A stretch of 38,989 nt of DNA from the NCBI GenBank assembly GCA_910585445.1, contig CAJUEK010000006.1, positions 1-38,989 on the forward strand, written 5' to 3'. The notes under the pieces were generated by a model. That model saw only the letters and a program-made list of their open reading frames with translations. It was not told the origin of the DNA and did not search any database. Position 1 is the first letter of the stretch. Every line of letters begins with the position of its first letter. The translations under genes and the position numbers were made by a program. Shown here piece after piece: positions 16,625-23,617 of this stretch. This DNA comes from an uncultured Bacteroidales bacterium. GTDB lineage: Bacteria > Bacteroidota > Bacteroidia > Bacteroidales > UBA932.

Positions 16625-17898
16625 TGATTGCTCTTGTGGACTGCAATAATTTTTTCGTTTCTTGCGAGAGGGTGTTCCGGCCTGAACTGGAGGGGAAGCC
16701 TGTTGTTGTCTTGTCTAACAATGACGGGTGCGTGGTCTCGCGCAGTAATGAAAGCAAGGCACTCGGCATAAAGATGTGCACGCCTTTCTATAAGATACGG
16801 CACCTTGCCGAAAACGGGTCCATAGTGGCCTGTTCGTCCAATTATGCGCTGTACGGGGACCTTTCGGCGCGTGTGATGTCGATATTGGCCGATGCCGTCC
16901 CGAAGGTTGAGATTTATTCTGTGGATGAGGCCTATCTGCATCTTGACGGGATAAGTGAGGATATGATGCCCGGGCTTTGCCGTTCCATAGCATCCAAGGT
17001 GCGCAAATGGGTGGGGATTCCTGTAAGCATAGGAGTGGCTCCTACCAAGACGCTGGCCAAGATCGCGAGCCATTTCGCAAAAACGTATAAGGGCTATGGC
17101 GGTGTGTGCATGATAAACACTGAGCAGAAGCGTGTCAAGGCTCTTGAACTTACTCCTATAGAGGAGGTTTGGGGAGTCGGCAGGAAACTGGCTCCGAAGA
17201 TGGCCGGCTGGGGTATATCGACTGCAATGGATTTTGCGGCGCGTCCGCGTGAATGGGTGGACAGAAAGCTCGGGCTGCACGGAGTCAGGACTTGGGAGGA
17301 GCTTGGCGGAAGGGGCTGCATTGAAGCGGAGAAGGAGGACCGCCGCAAGTCAATCTGCACGTCACGTTCGTTTGCGGACATGACTGGAGAATTGCAGGAC
17401 CTGTCGCAGAGGGTTTCCGATTTCGCGGCAAGGTGTGCAAGGAAACTCCGGGAGGAGGGTTCTGCTGCCGGCGAGGTGACTGTGTTCCTGCATACTAACC
17501 GCTTCAGGTATGATATGGAGCAGTATTGTCCTTATGTGACAATGCGCCTGGATGTGCCGGCGAACAGTACGGCTGAGATTGTCGGGACGGCATTGAAGGC
17601 TTTGAGGCTGATATGGCGTCAGGGCTATATGTACAAGAAAGCTGGGGTTATAGTCGGGGATATAGTGGCTTCGGATGCCGTGCAGCCTGCCATGTTTGAT
17701 TTTGACGGGGAATTGCGTGAAAAGAATGACCGCATTTCAAGGGTTATGGATGCCGTGAACGGTTCGGGAAAGTCTGACGGCAATTCTCTTTTGAGGCTCG
17801 CATCCCAAAGGCCCGGGAACTATTCGGAAGGAATAAGGAGCGACTACCGCTCGAACAGATATTCCACTTCACTGGATGAGATAATCGAGGTGCATTGA
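16624..17898 (+). CDS. umuC: Y-family DNA polymerase V catalytic subunit UmuC
   Basis: UmuC, 424 residues, is the error-prone lesion-bypass polymerase. The catalytic acidic residues are in ALVDCNNFF (D6) and YSVDEAYL (D101, E102). The palm, fingers and thumb are followed by a little-finger domain and a C-terminal DUF4113-like tail (QPAMFDF to MDAVNGSGKS). The start overlaps the umuD stop by one base. The pair is complete, so the cell has inducible mutagenic repair if SOS-like control exists. Confidence 0.95.
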   Translation: MIALVDCNNFFVSCERVFRPELEGKPVVVLSNNDGCVVSRSNESKALGIKMCTPFYKIRHLAENGSIVACSSNYALYGDLSARVMSILADAVPKVEIYSVDEAYLHLDGISEDMMPGLCRSIASKVRKWVGIPVSIGVAPTKTLAKIASHFAKTYKGYGGVCMINTEQKRVKALELTPIEEVWGVGRKLAPKMAGWGISTAMDFAARPREWVDRKLGLHGVRTWEELGGRGCIEAEKEDRRKSICTSRSFADMTGELQDLSQRVSDFAARCARKLREEGSAAGEVTVFLHTNRFRYDMEQYCPYVTMRLDVPANSTAEIVGTALKALRLIWRQGYMYKKAGVIVGDIVASDAVQPAMFDFDGELREKNDRISRVMDAVNGSGKSDGNSLLRLASQRPGNYSEGIRSDYRSNRYSTSLDEIIEVH

Positions 17899-17993
17899 AT
17901 GGAGGCTTTGCTCTTGCTTCCCGATATGCCTGGCTATGAGCGCTTTTTGAAAAAATGGTGCCCTTTGATGTATGCCGATATTCAAAAAAAATA

Positions 17994-18001
17994 TATCTTT
18001 G
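17994..18001 (+). promoter_or_regulatory. Candidate -7 element for pgi
   Basis: TATCTTTG matches TAnnTTTG and lies about 80 nt before the pgi start. The nearest TTTG upstream (17964-17967) is 26 nt away, longer than the usual 19-21. Confidence 0.45.
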
Positions 18002-18079
18002 CCGAATTATGGGCACATCGCTCCGTGTGGCAGTGTCCCGTGTCTTGGACTTTGATAAACAAATACAACTGATATAGTT

Positions 18080-19423
18080 ATGGTAAAGGTAAATTTGGGA
18101 GGCTGCAGCTCCTTCGTAAAAGATGCAGATTATAAGTCATATGTTGAAAAGGCATTGTCTGCCCTTGACGTGCTTGAGGCCGGTACCGGTGCAGGAAACG
18201 ATTTCCTCGGATGGAAACATCTTCCTACGGAGACACCGGAATCTCTTGTGGAAGAGTGCGAGCAGATAAGGGACGCATGGAAGGAAAAGGGCGTGGACCT
18301 TGTCGTCGTGATAGGAATCGGTGGCTCGTATCTCGGTGCAAAATGTGCCCTCGAAGCTCTTTCGCATTCATTTGCAAACAGCCTCAAGGGAGAGAAGAAG
18401 GCTCCTCAGCTGGTTTTTGCGGGACATAACCTTTCGGAGGAATACATGAGCGAGCTTATGGACCTCATGAAGGAGCGCAATACGGCTGCTGTCGTTATCT
18501 CAAAATCAGGCACGACTACTGAGCCTGCAGTGGCTTTCCGCCTTATAAAGCAGTATATCGAGCAGACATATGGCGTGAATGAGGCTGCTGAGCGTATCGT
18601 GGCCGTTACTGATGCGCACAGGGGAGCGCTCAAGTCTCTCGCTACCCAGGAGGGTTACAAGACTTTCGTGATTGAGGACAACGTGGGAGGACGTTTCTCT
18701 GTCCTTACCCCTGTAGGCATCCTGCCTATAGTGCTTGCTGGATTTGACATCAGGCAGATGCTCAAGGGTGCTGCCGAGATGGAGGAGGCGTGCGCGAAGA
18801 GGTGCGAGTGCAATCCGGCCGTGCAGTATGCCGCAATGAGGAATCTCCTTTATGACAACGGAAAGAAAATAGAGATTCTCGTGTCATATAATCCTAAGCT
18901 CCAGTATCTCGGAGAGTGGTGGAAGCAGCTCTACGGAGAGTCTGAGGGCAAGGACGGAAAGGGCATTTTCCCTGCTTCCGTAAGTTTCACTACTGACCTT
19001 CATTCAATGGGACAGTATATCCAGGACGGCGAGCGTCATCTAATGGAGACTGTCGTGACTGTGGAGAACAGCAACCGCAGCATGACAATCGCCAATGACC
19101 CGCAGAATCTTGACGGGCTCAATTTCCTCACAGGAAAGCATATCGAGGAGTGCAACGCGATGGCGGAGCTCGGTACCAAGCTTGCCCATATCGACGGCGG
19201 CGTGCCTCAGCTTTCCGTTTCTGTGGAGCGCATCAATGAGTACAATCTCGGCGCGTTGTTCTATTTCTTCGAGAAGGCTTGCGGAATAAGCGCATATGTC
19301 CTCGGAGTCAATCCTTTCAACCAGCCTGGCGTTGAGGCTTACAAGAAGAACATGTTCGCTCTTCTGGGCAAGCCTGGATATGAGGAGCAGGCAAAGGCTC
19401 TTCAGGCAAGGATAGAGAAATAG
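18080..19423 (+). CDS. pgi: Glucose-6-phosphate isomerase
   Basis: Phosphoglucose isomerase, 447 residues, interconverts glucose-6-phosphate and fructose-6-phosphate. The SIS domains show VVIGIGGSYLGAK (about 75-87), VISKSGTTTEPA and VGGRFSVLTPVG. The catalytic Glu lies in the WWKQLYGESEGK segment. It belongs to the shorter Pgi subgroup of Gram-positive bacteria and Bacteroidota. It has its own candidate promoter and a strong terminator, so it is a single-gene unit. Confidence 0.96.
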   Translation: MVKVNLGGCSSFVKDADYKSYVEKALSALDVLEAGTGAGNDFLGWKHLPTETPESLVEECEQIRDAWKEKGVDLVVVIGIGGSYLGAKCALEALSHSFANSLKGEKKAPQLVFAGHNLSEEYMSELMDLMKERNTAAVVISKSGTTTEPAVAFRLIKQYIEQTYGVNEAAERIVAVTDAHRGALKSLATQEGYKTFVIEDNVGGRFSVLTPVGILPIVLAGFDIRQMLKGAAEMEEACAKRCECNPAVQYAAMRNLLYDNGKKIEILVSYNPKLQYLGEWWKQLYGESEGKDGKGIFPASVSFTTDLHSMGQYIQDGERHLMETVVTVENSNRSMTIANDPQNLDGLNFLTGKHIEECNAMAELGTKLAHIDGGVPQLSVSVERINEYNLGALFYFFEKACGISAYVLGVNPFNQPGVEAYKKNMFALLGKPGYEEQAKALQARIEK

Positions 19424-19480
19424 TCTCTTTTGGGGATGCATCCGGAGGGCTGTGTCCTTTCATGGTGCATCAGAAGCATG

Positions 19481-19520
19481 TTGTCCGCGGCCCTTTTCTG
19501 GGTGGCGGACAATTTTTGAT
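19481..19520 (+). terminator. Rho-independent terminator of pgi
   Basis: TTGTCCGC pairs perfectly with GCGGACAA, with a further GCCC/GGGT extension inside, and is followed by TTTTTG. It lies 57 nt after the pgi stop codon. Confidence 0.85.
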
Positions 19521-19565
19521 GTCCGGGCCCCGTGTGGCCTGCGGTGTTTGACGAAAGTGAATCAG

Positions 19566-20378
19566 ATGGAAAGTAAATGCAAGATAATAATGCTCGGAAC
19601 GGGCAATGCCGCAGTTACGCGGTGCTATAATACCTGCTTTGTGCTGAAGGCAGGCAAAACGGCGCTTTTGGTTGACGGAGGAGGCGGCAACGGGATATTG
19701 TCCCGCCTGGAAGAGTCCGGGACAGGGCTTGATGAAATTCATGACATATATCTCACTCATGTCCATACGGACCATATACTCGGGGCGGTATGGGTTGTGC
19801 GCATGATTTCCCAGGCCATGAAAAGCGTAAAATACGAGGGGCAGCTGAATGTCTATGGACACAGGAAGGTCCTGGATGCCCTTGACGGGATATGCAGGCT
19901 TACGCTTTCCCCGAAGCAGCTCCAGCCTTTCGGTGAACTTATATTTTTCCGTGAGGTGTCGGACGGGGAGGAGATTGCCGTAGGGGACATCAGGCTGACA
20001 TGCTTTGACATCATGTCCGAAAAAGAGAAGCAGTTCGGATTCCGTGCAACGCTTCCAGGCGGAAAGACACTGGTCTGCCTTGGTGACGAGCCATATGATG
20101 AGCGTAACAGCCGTCATGTCTGCGGTGCGGACCTGCTGATGTGCGAGGCATTCTGCCTGTATCGTGACCGTGATGTGTTCAAGCCATATGAGAAACATCA
20201 CAGCACTGCCCTTGAGGCCGGCGCGGTAGCAGCTCAGTGCAATGTGCGCAATCTTCTTCTTTACCACACCGAAGACCGCACTCTCGCCGAACGCAAAGCC
20301 GCATATTCGGCAGAAGCCGCAGTCAATTTCAAGGGAGGCGTATTCGTGCCTGACGATTTGGAGGTTATTGAGCTTTAG
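19566..20378 (+). CDS. MBL-fold metallo-hydrolase (RNase Z-like)
   Basis: A 270-residue metallo-beta-lactamase-fold enzyme. The N-terminus MLGTGNAAVTRCYNTCFVL and the metal motif LTHVHTDHILGA (HxHxDH) resemble RNase Z and arylsulfatase-like hydrolases. Later ligands probably include the Asp in VCLGDEPYD and the His in LLYHTEDRT. There is no signal peptide. The family's general substrates are phosphodiesters or esters, but the substrate cannot be told here. I chose the ATG at 19566 because the fold begins immediately after it; the open frame upstream runs through the pgi terminator. Confidence 0.8.
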   Translation: MESKCKIIMLGTGNAAVTRCYNTCFVLKAGKTALLVDGGGGNGILSRLEESGTGLDEIHDIYLTHVHTDHILGAVWVVRMISQAMKSVKYEGQLNVYGHRKVLDALDGICRLTLSPKQLQPFGELIFFREVSDGEEIAVGDIRLTCFDIMSEKEKQFGFRATLPGGKTLVCLGDEPYDERNSRHVCGADLLMCEAFCLYRDRDVFKPYEKHHSTALEAGAVAAQCNVRNLLLYHTEDRTLAERKAAYSAEAAVNFKGGVFVPDDLEVIEL

Positions 20379-20435
20379 GGTGTCCCGGTGTGCTGCCGGT
20401 ATCAGTGAAAGGTTGCGAAACGCCTCTGTCTGGCG

Positions 20436-20575
20436 AAAACGGTAAAAGAATCGGGCGATTCTTAAACCGAATTGCATTTCTGGATGAAACGGTAAAAATT
20501 TTTGCCGATTCTTAAACGGAATTGACTTTGGGGACCATTCGGTGAAAATCTGGGCCGGATTTTTTAACGGAATGG
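20436..20575 (+). repeat. REP-type palindrome cluster A (three copies)
   Basis: Three 30-31-nt imperfect palindromes begin at 20440, 20490 and 20540, exactly 50 nt apart and all in one direction. The first has arms CGGT-AA-AAGAATCG and CGATTCTT-AA-ACCG around GG. The second and third are variants centred on GCC. Similar clusters lie at 21157-21245 and 22671-22757, around a RAYT gene. The 20-nt spacer between the second and third copies is identical to the spacer in cluster B. Confidence 0.8.
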
Positions 20576-20725
20576 TCTATTGAATCGGCAATGTTGCCTT
20601 ATGAGCGGCGGGATTATATGCGTTTGCTTGGTTTGGACTGACCAGTATTGGCCTGGCCAGACTACTATTTGAAGCAGGAAGATTATGCAATTGCTGCTCT
20701 TGTTAATAATATTAAATAGCGTTCT

Positions 20726-20756
20726 TGGAAAATTTCGATAAAATCAGTAATTTTGT
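20726..20756 (+). promoter_or_regulatory. Promoter-like sequence for a candidate small RNA
   Basis: TTG (20726-20728), 20 nt, then TAATTTTG (20749-20756), a full match to TAnnTTTG with the right spacing. No protein gene follows for 560 nt. Confidence 0.55.
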
Positions 20757-20760
20757 GTTC

Positions 20761-21030
20761 TGCGGAATGGTTGCAATGTGCAGTCTGGATTTGCAGGCTT
20801 GTCTTTGGAATGTCTGCTGAATGACAGCATTTTTGAATGTTGTAGTCGGAGTGGCAAGGAACTTTGTATGTTCTGCTGGTGTGTTTTGATTGGCCGCATC
20901 TTTTATTAAGGATTATTGCTGGCCTGCCGTGTTGAAAGGCATATGGTTGGGACAGACAGAAATATTGGTTACCGCGGAGTTTTGAATCCGCAAAGCGAGT
21001 TAGGTCATATCGTGCCTGGCTCGCTTTTTT
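20761..21030 (+). ncRNA. Candidate non-coding RNA of about 270 nt
   Basis: The stretch starts just after a good promoter and ends at a good terminator, with no coding frame of note. Near the 3' end a small hairpin (GCGGA at 20974 with TCCGC at 20987) is followed directly by the terminator stem. The same 3' arm can instead pair with TGCGGA at the 5' end (20761-20766), closing the whole molecule, a layout seen in 6S-like RNAs. I cannot match it to a known family. It could also be a relic. Confidence 0.35.
20992..21030 (+). terminator. Terminator of the candidate small RNA
   Basis: AAAGCGAGTTAGG pairs with CCTGGCTCGCTTT through 13 positions including two G-U pairs, around a 10-nt loop, and six T residues end the stem. 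Confidence 0.7.
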
Positions 21031-21156
21031 GTTCCGGAGGGCTATGTCGCCTTTGCCTTGTGCTGATATGGTTTGGTCTTGTCCGGAGCGGCTGGGCTTC
21101 TGTGGCTTGGGCAGTTCTTGCTGCTGTGGTGAAATGGTGGCGGGCCAGCTGTTGAT

Positions 21157-21245
21157 GAAAACGGTAAAAATATCGGGCGATTCTTAAACCGAATTGACTT
21201 TGGGGACCATTCGGTAAAAATCTGGGCCGATTTTTAAACGGAATC
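21157..21245 (+). repeat. REP-type palindrome cluster B (two copies)
   Basis: Two palindromes begin at 21162 and 21212, again 50 nt apart and in the same direction as cluster A. The second has clear arms AAAAATC and GATTTTT around a GGGCC centre. The cluster ends 74 nt before the RAYT start codon, so it lies in or next to that gene's control region. Confidence 0.8.
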
Positions 21246-21319
21246 TTGATTTGCTATGGTGCATGTTTGGGTGGAATGCTGAGGATAATTGGGCGTAAGC
21301 TCTTGAAAATATAGGAATT

Positions 21320-22237
21320 ATGACAACATTAGTGGAGAAGGAAAGAAGGTGCATGTGTTCTTTTGCACAAGAGGGGCCGTATTGGCATATTTTTACACCG
21401 GGGAAGGATACGCCGCTGATATTCTGCGGAAAAGATGATTATGTCTTTGCTATGAATGCGGTCGCGCAGGCTGCATTTGCGTTCAAGGATGTGAAAATAG
21501 TGGCATTTGAAATCATGAGCAATCATTTTCATGCCCTGGTTTCCGGAGAGAGGGAGAGTGTGGAGGAGTTTTTCGGCTATTTGCGTAAACGGCTTGCCAA
21601 AGGGATTGCCAAAGATGGGCATGCTCCGCTTCCGCAATCCTTTTTGTTGAAAATCAAGGATGTAACGGATTTGGCGGCCATGAGGAATACCATAGTTTAT
21701 ATAAATAGGAATGGTTATGTGGCGGATCATGATTATACGCCATTCAGCTATCCATGGGGGACGAACAGATATTATTTCTGTGATTTCCCGGTTGTGCGGA
21801 CTTACAGGGGGACAACCACTGTGGAGAGGCGCTGCATGTTCCGTGGGAGGATTCCGTTTTTGCCTGACAGCTGGCCTGTCATTGACGGATATGTGGCTCC
21901 TGATGCGTATTGCCATATAGGCTTTGGGATGGCGATGTTCAGGGATGCACATCATTATTTTGCGGCAGTCAGCAAAAACGTCGAGGCTTACCGTGAGATT
22001 GCCGGGGAGCTTGACGATGGGGAGTTCCTGACAGATGCCGAGCTTTTCGCAAAACTCGTTTCTCTCGTCAGGGATACGTACCATGTGAATGGTGTGAGGG
22101 ATTTGAGCAAAGCGCAGAAACATGACCTGGCACGTACTCTCCGCTATAGTTTCCGTTCATCGAACGGGCAGATCAGACGCCTTCTCGGACTTACTGGATA
22201 TGAGGTTGACTCGATGTTCCCTTTGTCTTCGGAATAG
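21320..22237 (+). CDS. REP-associated tyrosine transposase (RAYT, Y1/HUH family)
   Basis: A 305-residue protein of the Y1-transposase (IS200/IS605 TnpA-like) superfamily, RAYT branch. The HUH metal motif is in EIMSNHFHALVSG (H69-F-H71). The candidate catalytic Tyr is Y127 in NTIVYINRNGYV, the place of the family YIHLNP motif. The WHIFTPGKDTPLIF segment (22-35) matches the start of the fold. The C-terminal helix-turn region (YSFRSSNGQIRRLLGLTG) is the usual RAYT tail. Known RAYTs are single-copy, do not move as an insertion sequence, and process nearby REP palindromes as single-stranded DNA. Here palindrome clusters lie on both sides, which supports the call strongly. No IS ends were found. 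Confidence 0.88.
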   Translation: MTTLVEKERRCMCSFAQEGPYWHIFTPGKDTPLIFCGKDDYVFAMNAVAQAAFAFKDVKIVAFEIMSNHFHALVSGERESVEEFFGYLRKRLAKGIAKDGHAPLPQSFLLKIKDVTDLAAMRNTIVYINRNGYVADHDYTPFSYPWGTNRYYFCDFPVVRTYRGTTTVERRCMFRGRIPFLPDSWPVIDGYVAPDAYCHIGFGMAMFRDAHHYFAAVSKNVEAYREIAGELDDGEFLTDAELFAKLVSLVRDTYHVNGVRDLSKAQKHDLARTLRYSFRSSNGQIRRLLGLTGYEVDSMFPLSSE

Positions 22238-22670
22238 TTGGCATTGCCGGAGGGGCGGACAGGAGGTCAATTCTTAAAGCTGAAATAACTATTCTTAGTC
22301 TGGTTCTGTATGTAATGTTCTGAACAGTTGGATTTTATATGAATATCCTGCCCTGAAGGCATGTGCATTGTTTTGGTGTGTTCTGTTCATGCTTGGGCGG
22401 GGCGCACTTGGCATCTCTGTCAGCCTATTTTGTATCTCTGTCAGCTTATGATGTCAGATTGTTTGTCCATTTTGCCGGTTTGTTATGTCTGCCGGCCTGT
22501 ATCTGGCGGTTTATTTTAGCTTCCGGTTTGTTATGTCTGTCGGTTATTATTTCGGCCGGTTTCAGCTGGTCTCGTACCATGGATTTGCCCGGACATGCAC
22601 ATGGGCCGCTATTACTGGTGTATGGTTCGCTTGGGTCCGGGAAAAGTTGTGAAATGCTCTCCGTCCGGTG
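22238..22670. other. Gene-free stretch with short internal repeats
   Basis: No gene is supported. Two short direct repeats are visible: ATCTCTGTCAGC twice near 22410-22446, and CCGGTTTGTTATGTCTG at 22475 and 22523. The open frame across it translates to a low-complexity hydrophobic peptide produced by those repeats. Confidence 0.5.
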
Positions 22671-22757
22671 AAAACGGTAAAAGAATCGGGCGATTCTTAA
22701 ACGGAATTGCATTTTGGAACAAAACGGTAAAAATTTTGGCCGATTCTTAAACCGAAT
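22671..22757 (+). repeat. REP-type palindrome cluster C (two copies)
   Basis: Two palindromes begin at 22675 and 22725, 50 nt apart and in the same direction as clusters A and B, 430 nt after the RAYT stop codon. The first keeps the perfect inner stem AAGAATCG/CGATTCTT. The second is the GGCC-centred variant. The order, full palindrome then variant, is the same in all three clusters. Confidence 0.8.
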
Positions 22758-23091
22758 CAGGTTCGGAATATACAAATAGTCCGACAGCAGCATGTGCATC
22801 TGCATATTGAGGAATGGCTATGGGCAAAATACTGCCGGTAGCAAAACAGCAATAATTAATAAATAGCAGTTGTGATTGCAACAAAAACAGCGAAACTATA
22901 AGCCGCAGTAAGTTGGATTCATGTAGTACCATAAAAGGAGGTCTGCCAAATTCAAAGCTCCACATATGCCTCTGACATGGCCGGCCTGACATTGCTAAAT
23001 GAACTGCAACAAAATGAAAATCAAGGAAATACAAAAAACTGGCAGGCCGGGGCGCTACAATAAAACAGCATAATAAATGTGAAATGCCATG
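22758..23091. other. Gene-free stretch, possible decayed repeat unit
   Basis: AT-rich, no coding frame supported on either strand. The part from about 23000 on (AAATACA, GGCAGG, ACAATAAAA in order) resembles a decayed unit of the 147-nt repeat that follows. Confidence 0.45.
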
Positions 23092-23500
23092 TTTGCAACG
23101 AAAAATTGAATTTCCGGGACTTTGGGGTGGAAAACCGGGCAAATGTTTATGAAATGCAAGAAAATGCAGAAATACATGCATGGCCAGGTAGGTGACAATA
23201 AAAATGCATAAAAATTAGATGGGAATTTCCGGTTGATGTTTGTAACGAAAAATTGAATTTACGGGACTTGGGGTGGAAAACCGGGCAAATGTTTATGAAA
23301 TGCAAGAAAATGCAGAAATACATGCATAGCCAGGTTGGTGACAATAAAAAATGCATAACAAATAAATGGGAATTTCCGGTTGATGTTTGTTACTGAAAAT
23401 TGGATTTACGGGGATTTGGGGTCAGAAATTCGGGAGAATATTTATAAAATGTAAGAAAAGGCTGGAAAATACGTATTTACGGGGATGTGAAATGGCATTT
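23092..23500. repeat. Tandem repeat with 147-nt period
   Basis: Units start at AACGAAAAATTGAATTT (23097), the same motif at 23244, and a diverged form at about 23391. The first two units are nearly identical over their full length; the third is shortened and diverged. The repeat lacks the inverted ends of an insertion sequence and the short spacers of a CRISPR array. Open frames on the minus strand in it are products of the repetition. Confidence 0.8.
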
Positions 23501-23516
23501 TGCAGTTTAAGAATCT

Positions 23517-23548
23517 TTTGTTATTCTTATTTATTTTGTTGAAATTTG
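23517..23548 (+). promoter_or_regulatory. Candidate promoter of the SusCD operon
   Basis: TTTG (23517-23520), exactly 20 nt, then GAAATTTG (23541-23548), one mismatch from TAnnTTTG at its first two positions. The leader to the SusC ATG is about 65 nt. A small inverted repeat, AAGAAT-N8-ATTCTT (23508-23527), covers the -33 box and could be an operator. Confidence 0.45.
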
Positions 23549-23617
23549 CGCCCGTTTTTTTTGAATGCGCTTCCCAGGCGCAGCAGTTTATTGTACACGA
23601 AATTTAAAATTTCTTTA

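Noticed and set aside
19470..20477. Long minus-strand frame (335 codons) opposite the MBL-fold gene
   Set aside because: The plus-strand frame has a clear MBL motif; the minus-strand product has none, and its first codons are a translated REP palindrome.
22363..22671. 102-codon plus-strand frame with a GSLGSGKS stretch
   Set aside because: The P-loop-like string is at the very end of a low-complexity peptide made by short direct repeats; no domain surrounds it.
21157..22757. A complete IS200/IS605 insertion sequence around the Y1 protein
   Set aside because: No left and right end hairpins specific to an IS and no tnpB; the REP clusters are spread widely and point one way, which fits a RAYT.
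22747..23356. Minus-strand frames across the 147-nt repeat
   Set aside because: The repeated peptide segments follow from the DNA repeat; no start context or family signal.
23092..23500. CRISPR array
   Set aside because: Units are long, contiguous and nearly identical throughout, with no spacer regions and no cas genes.
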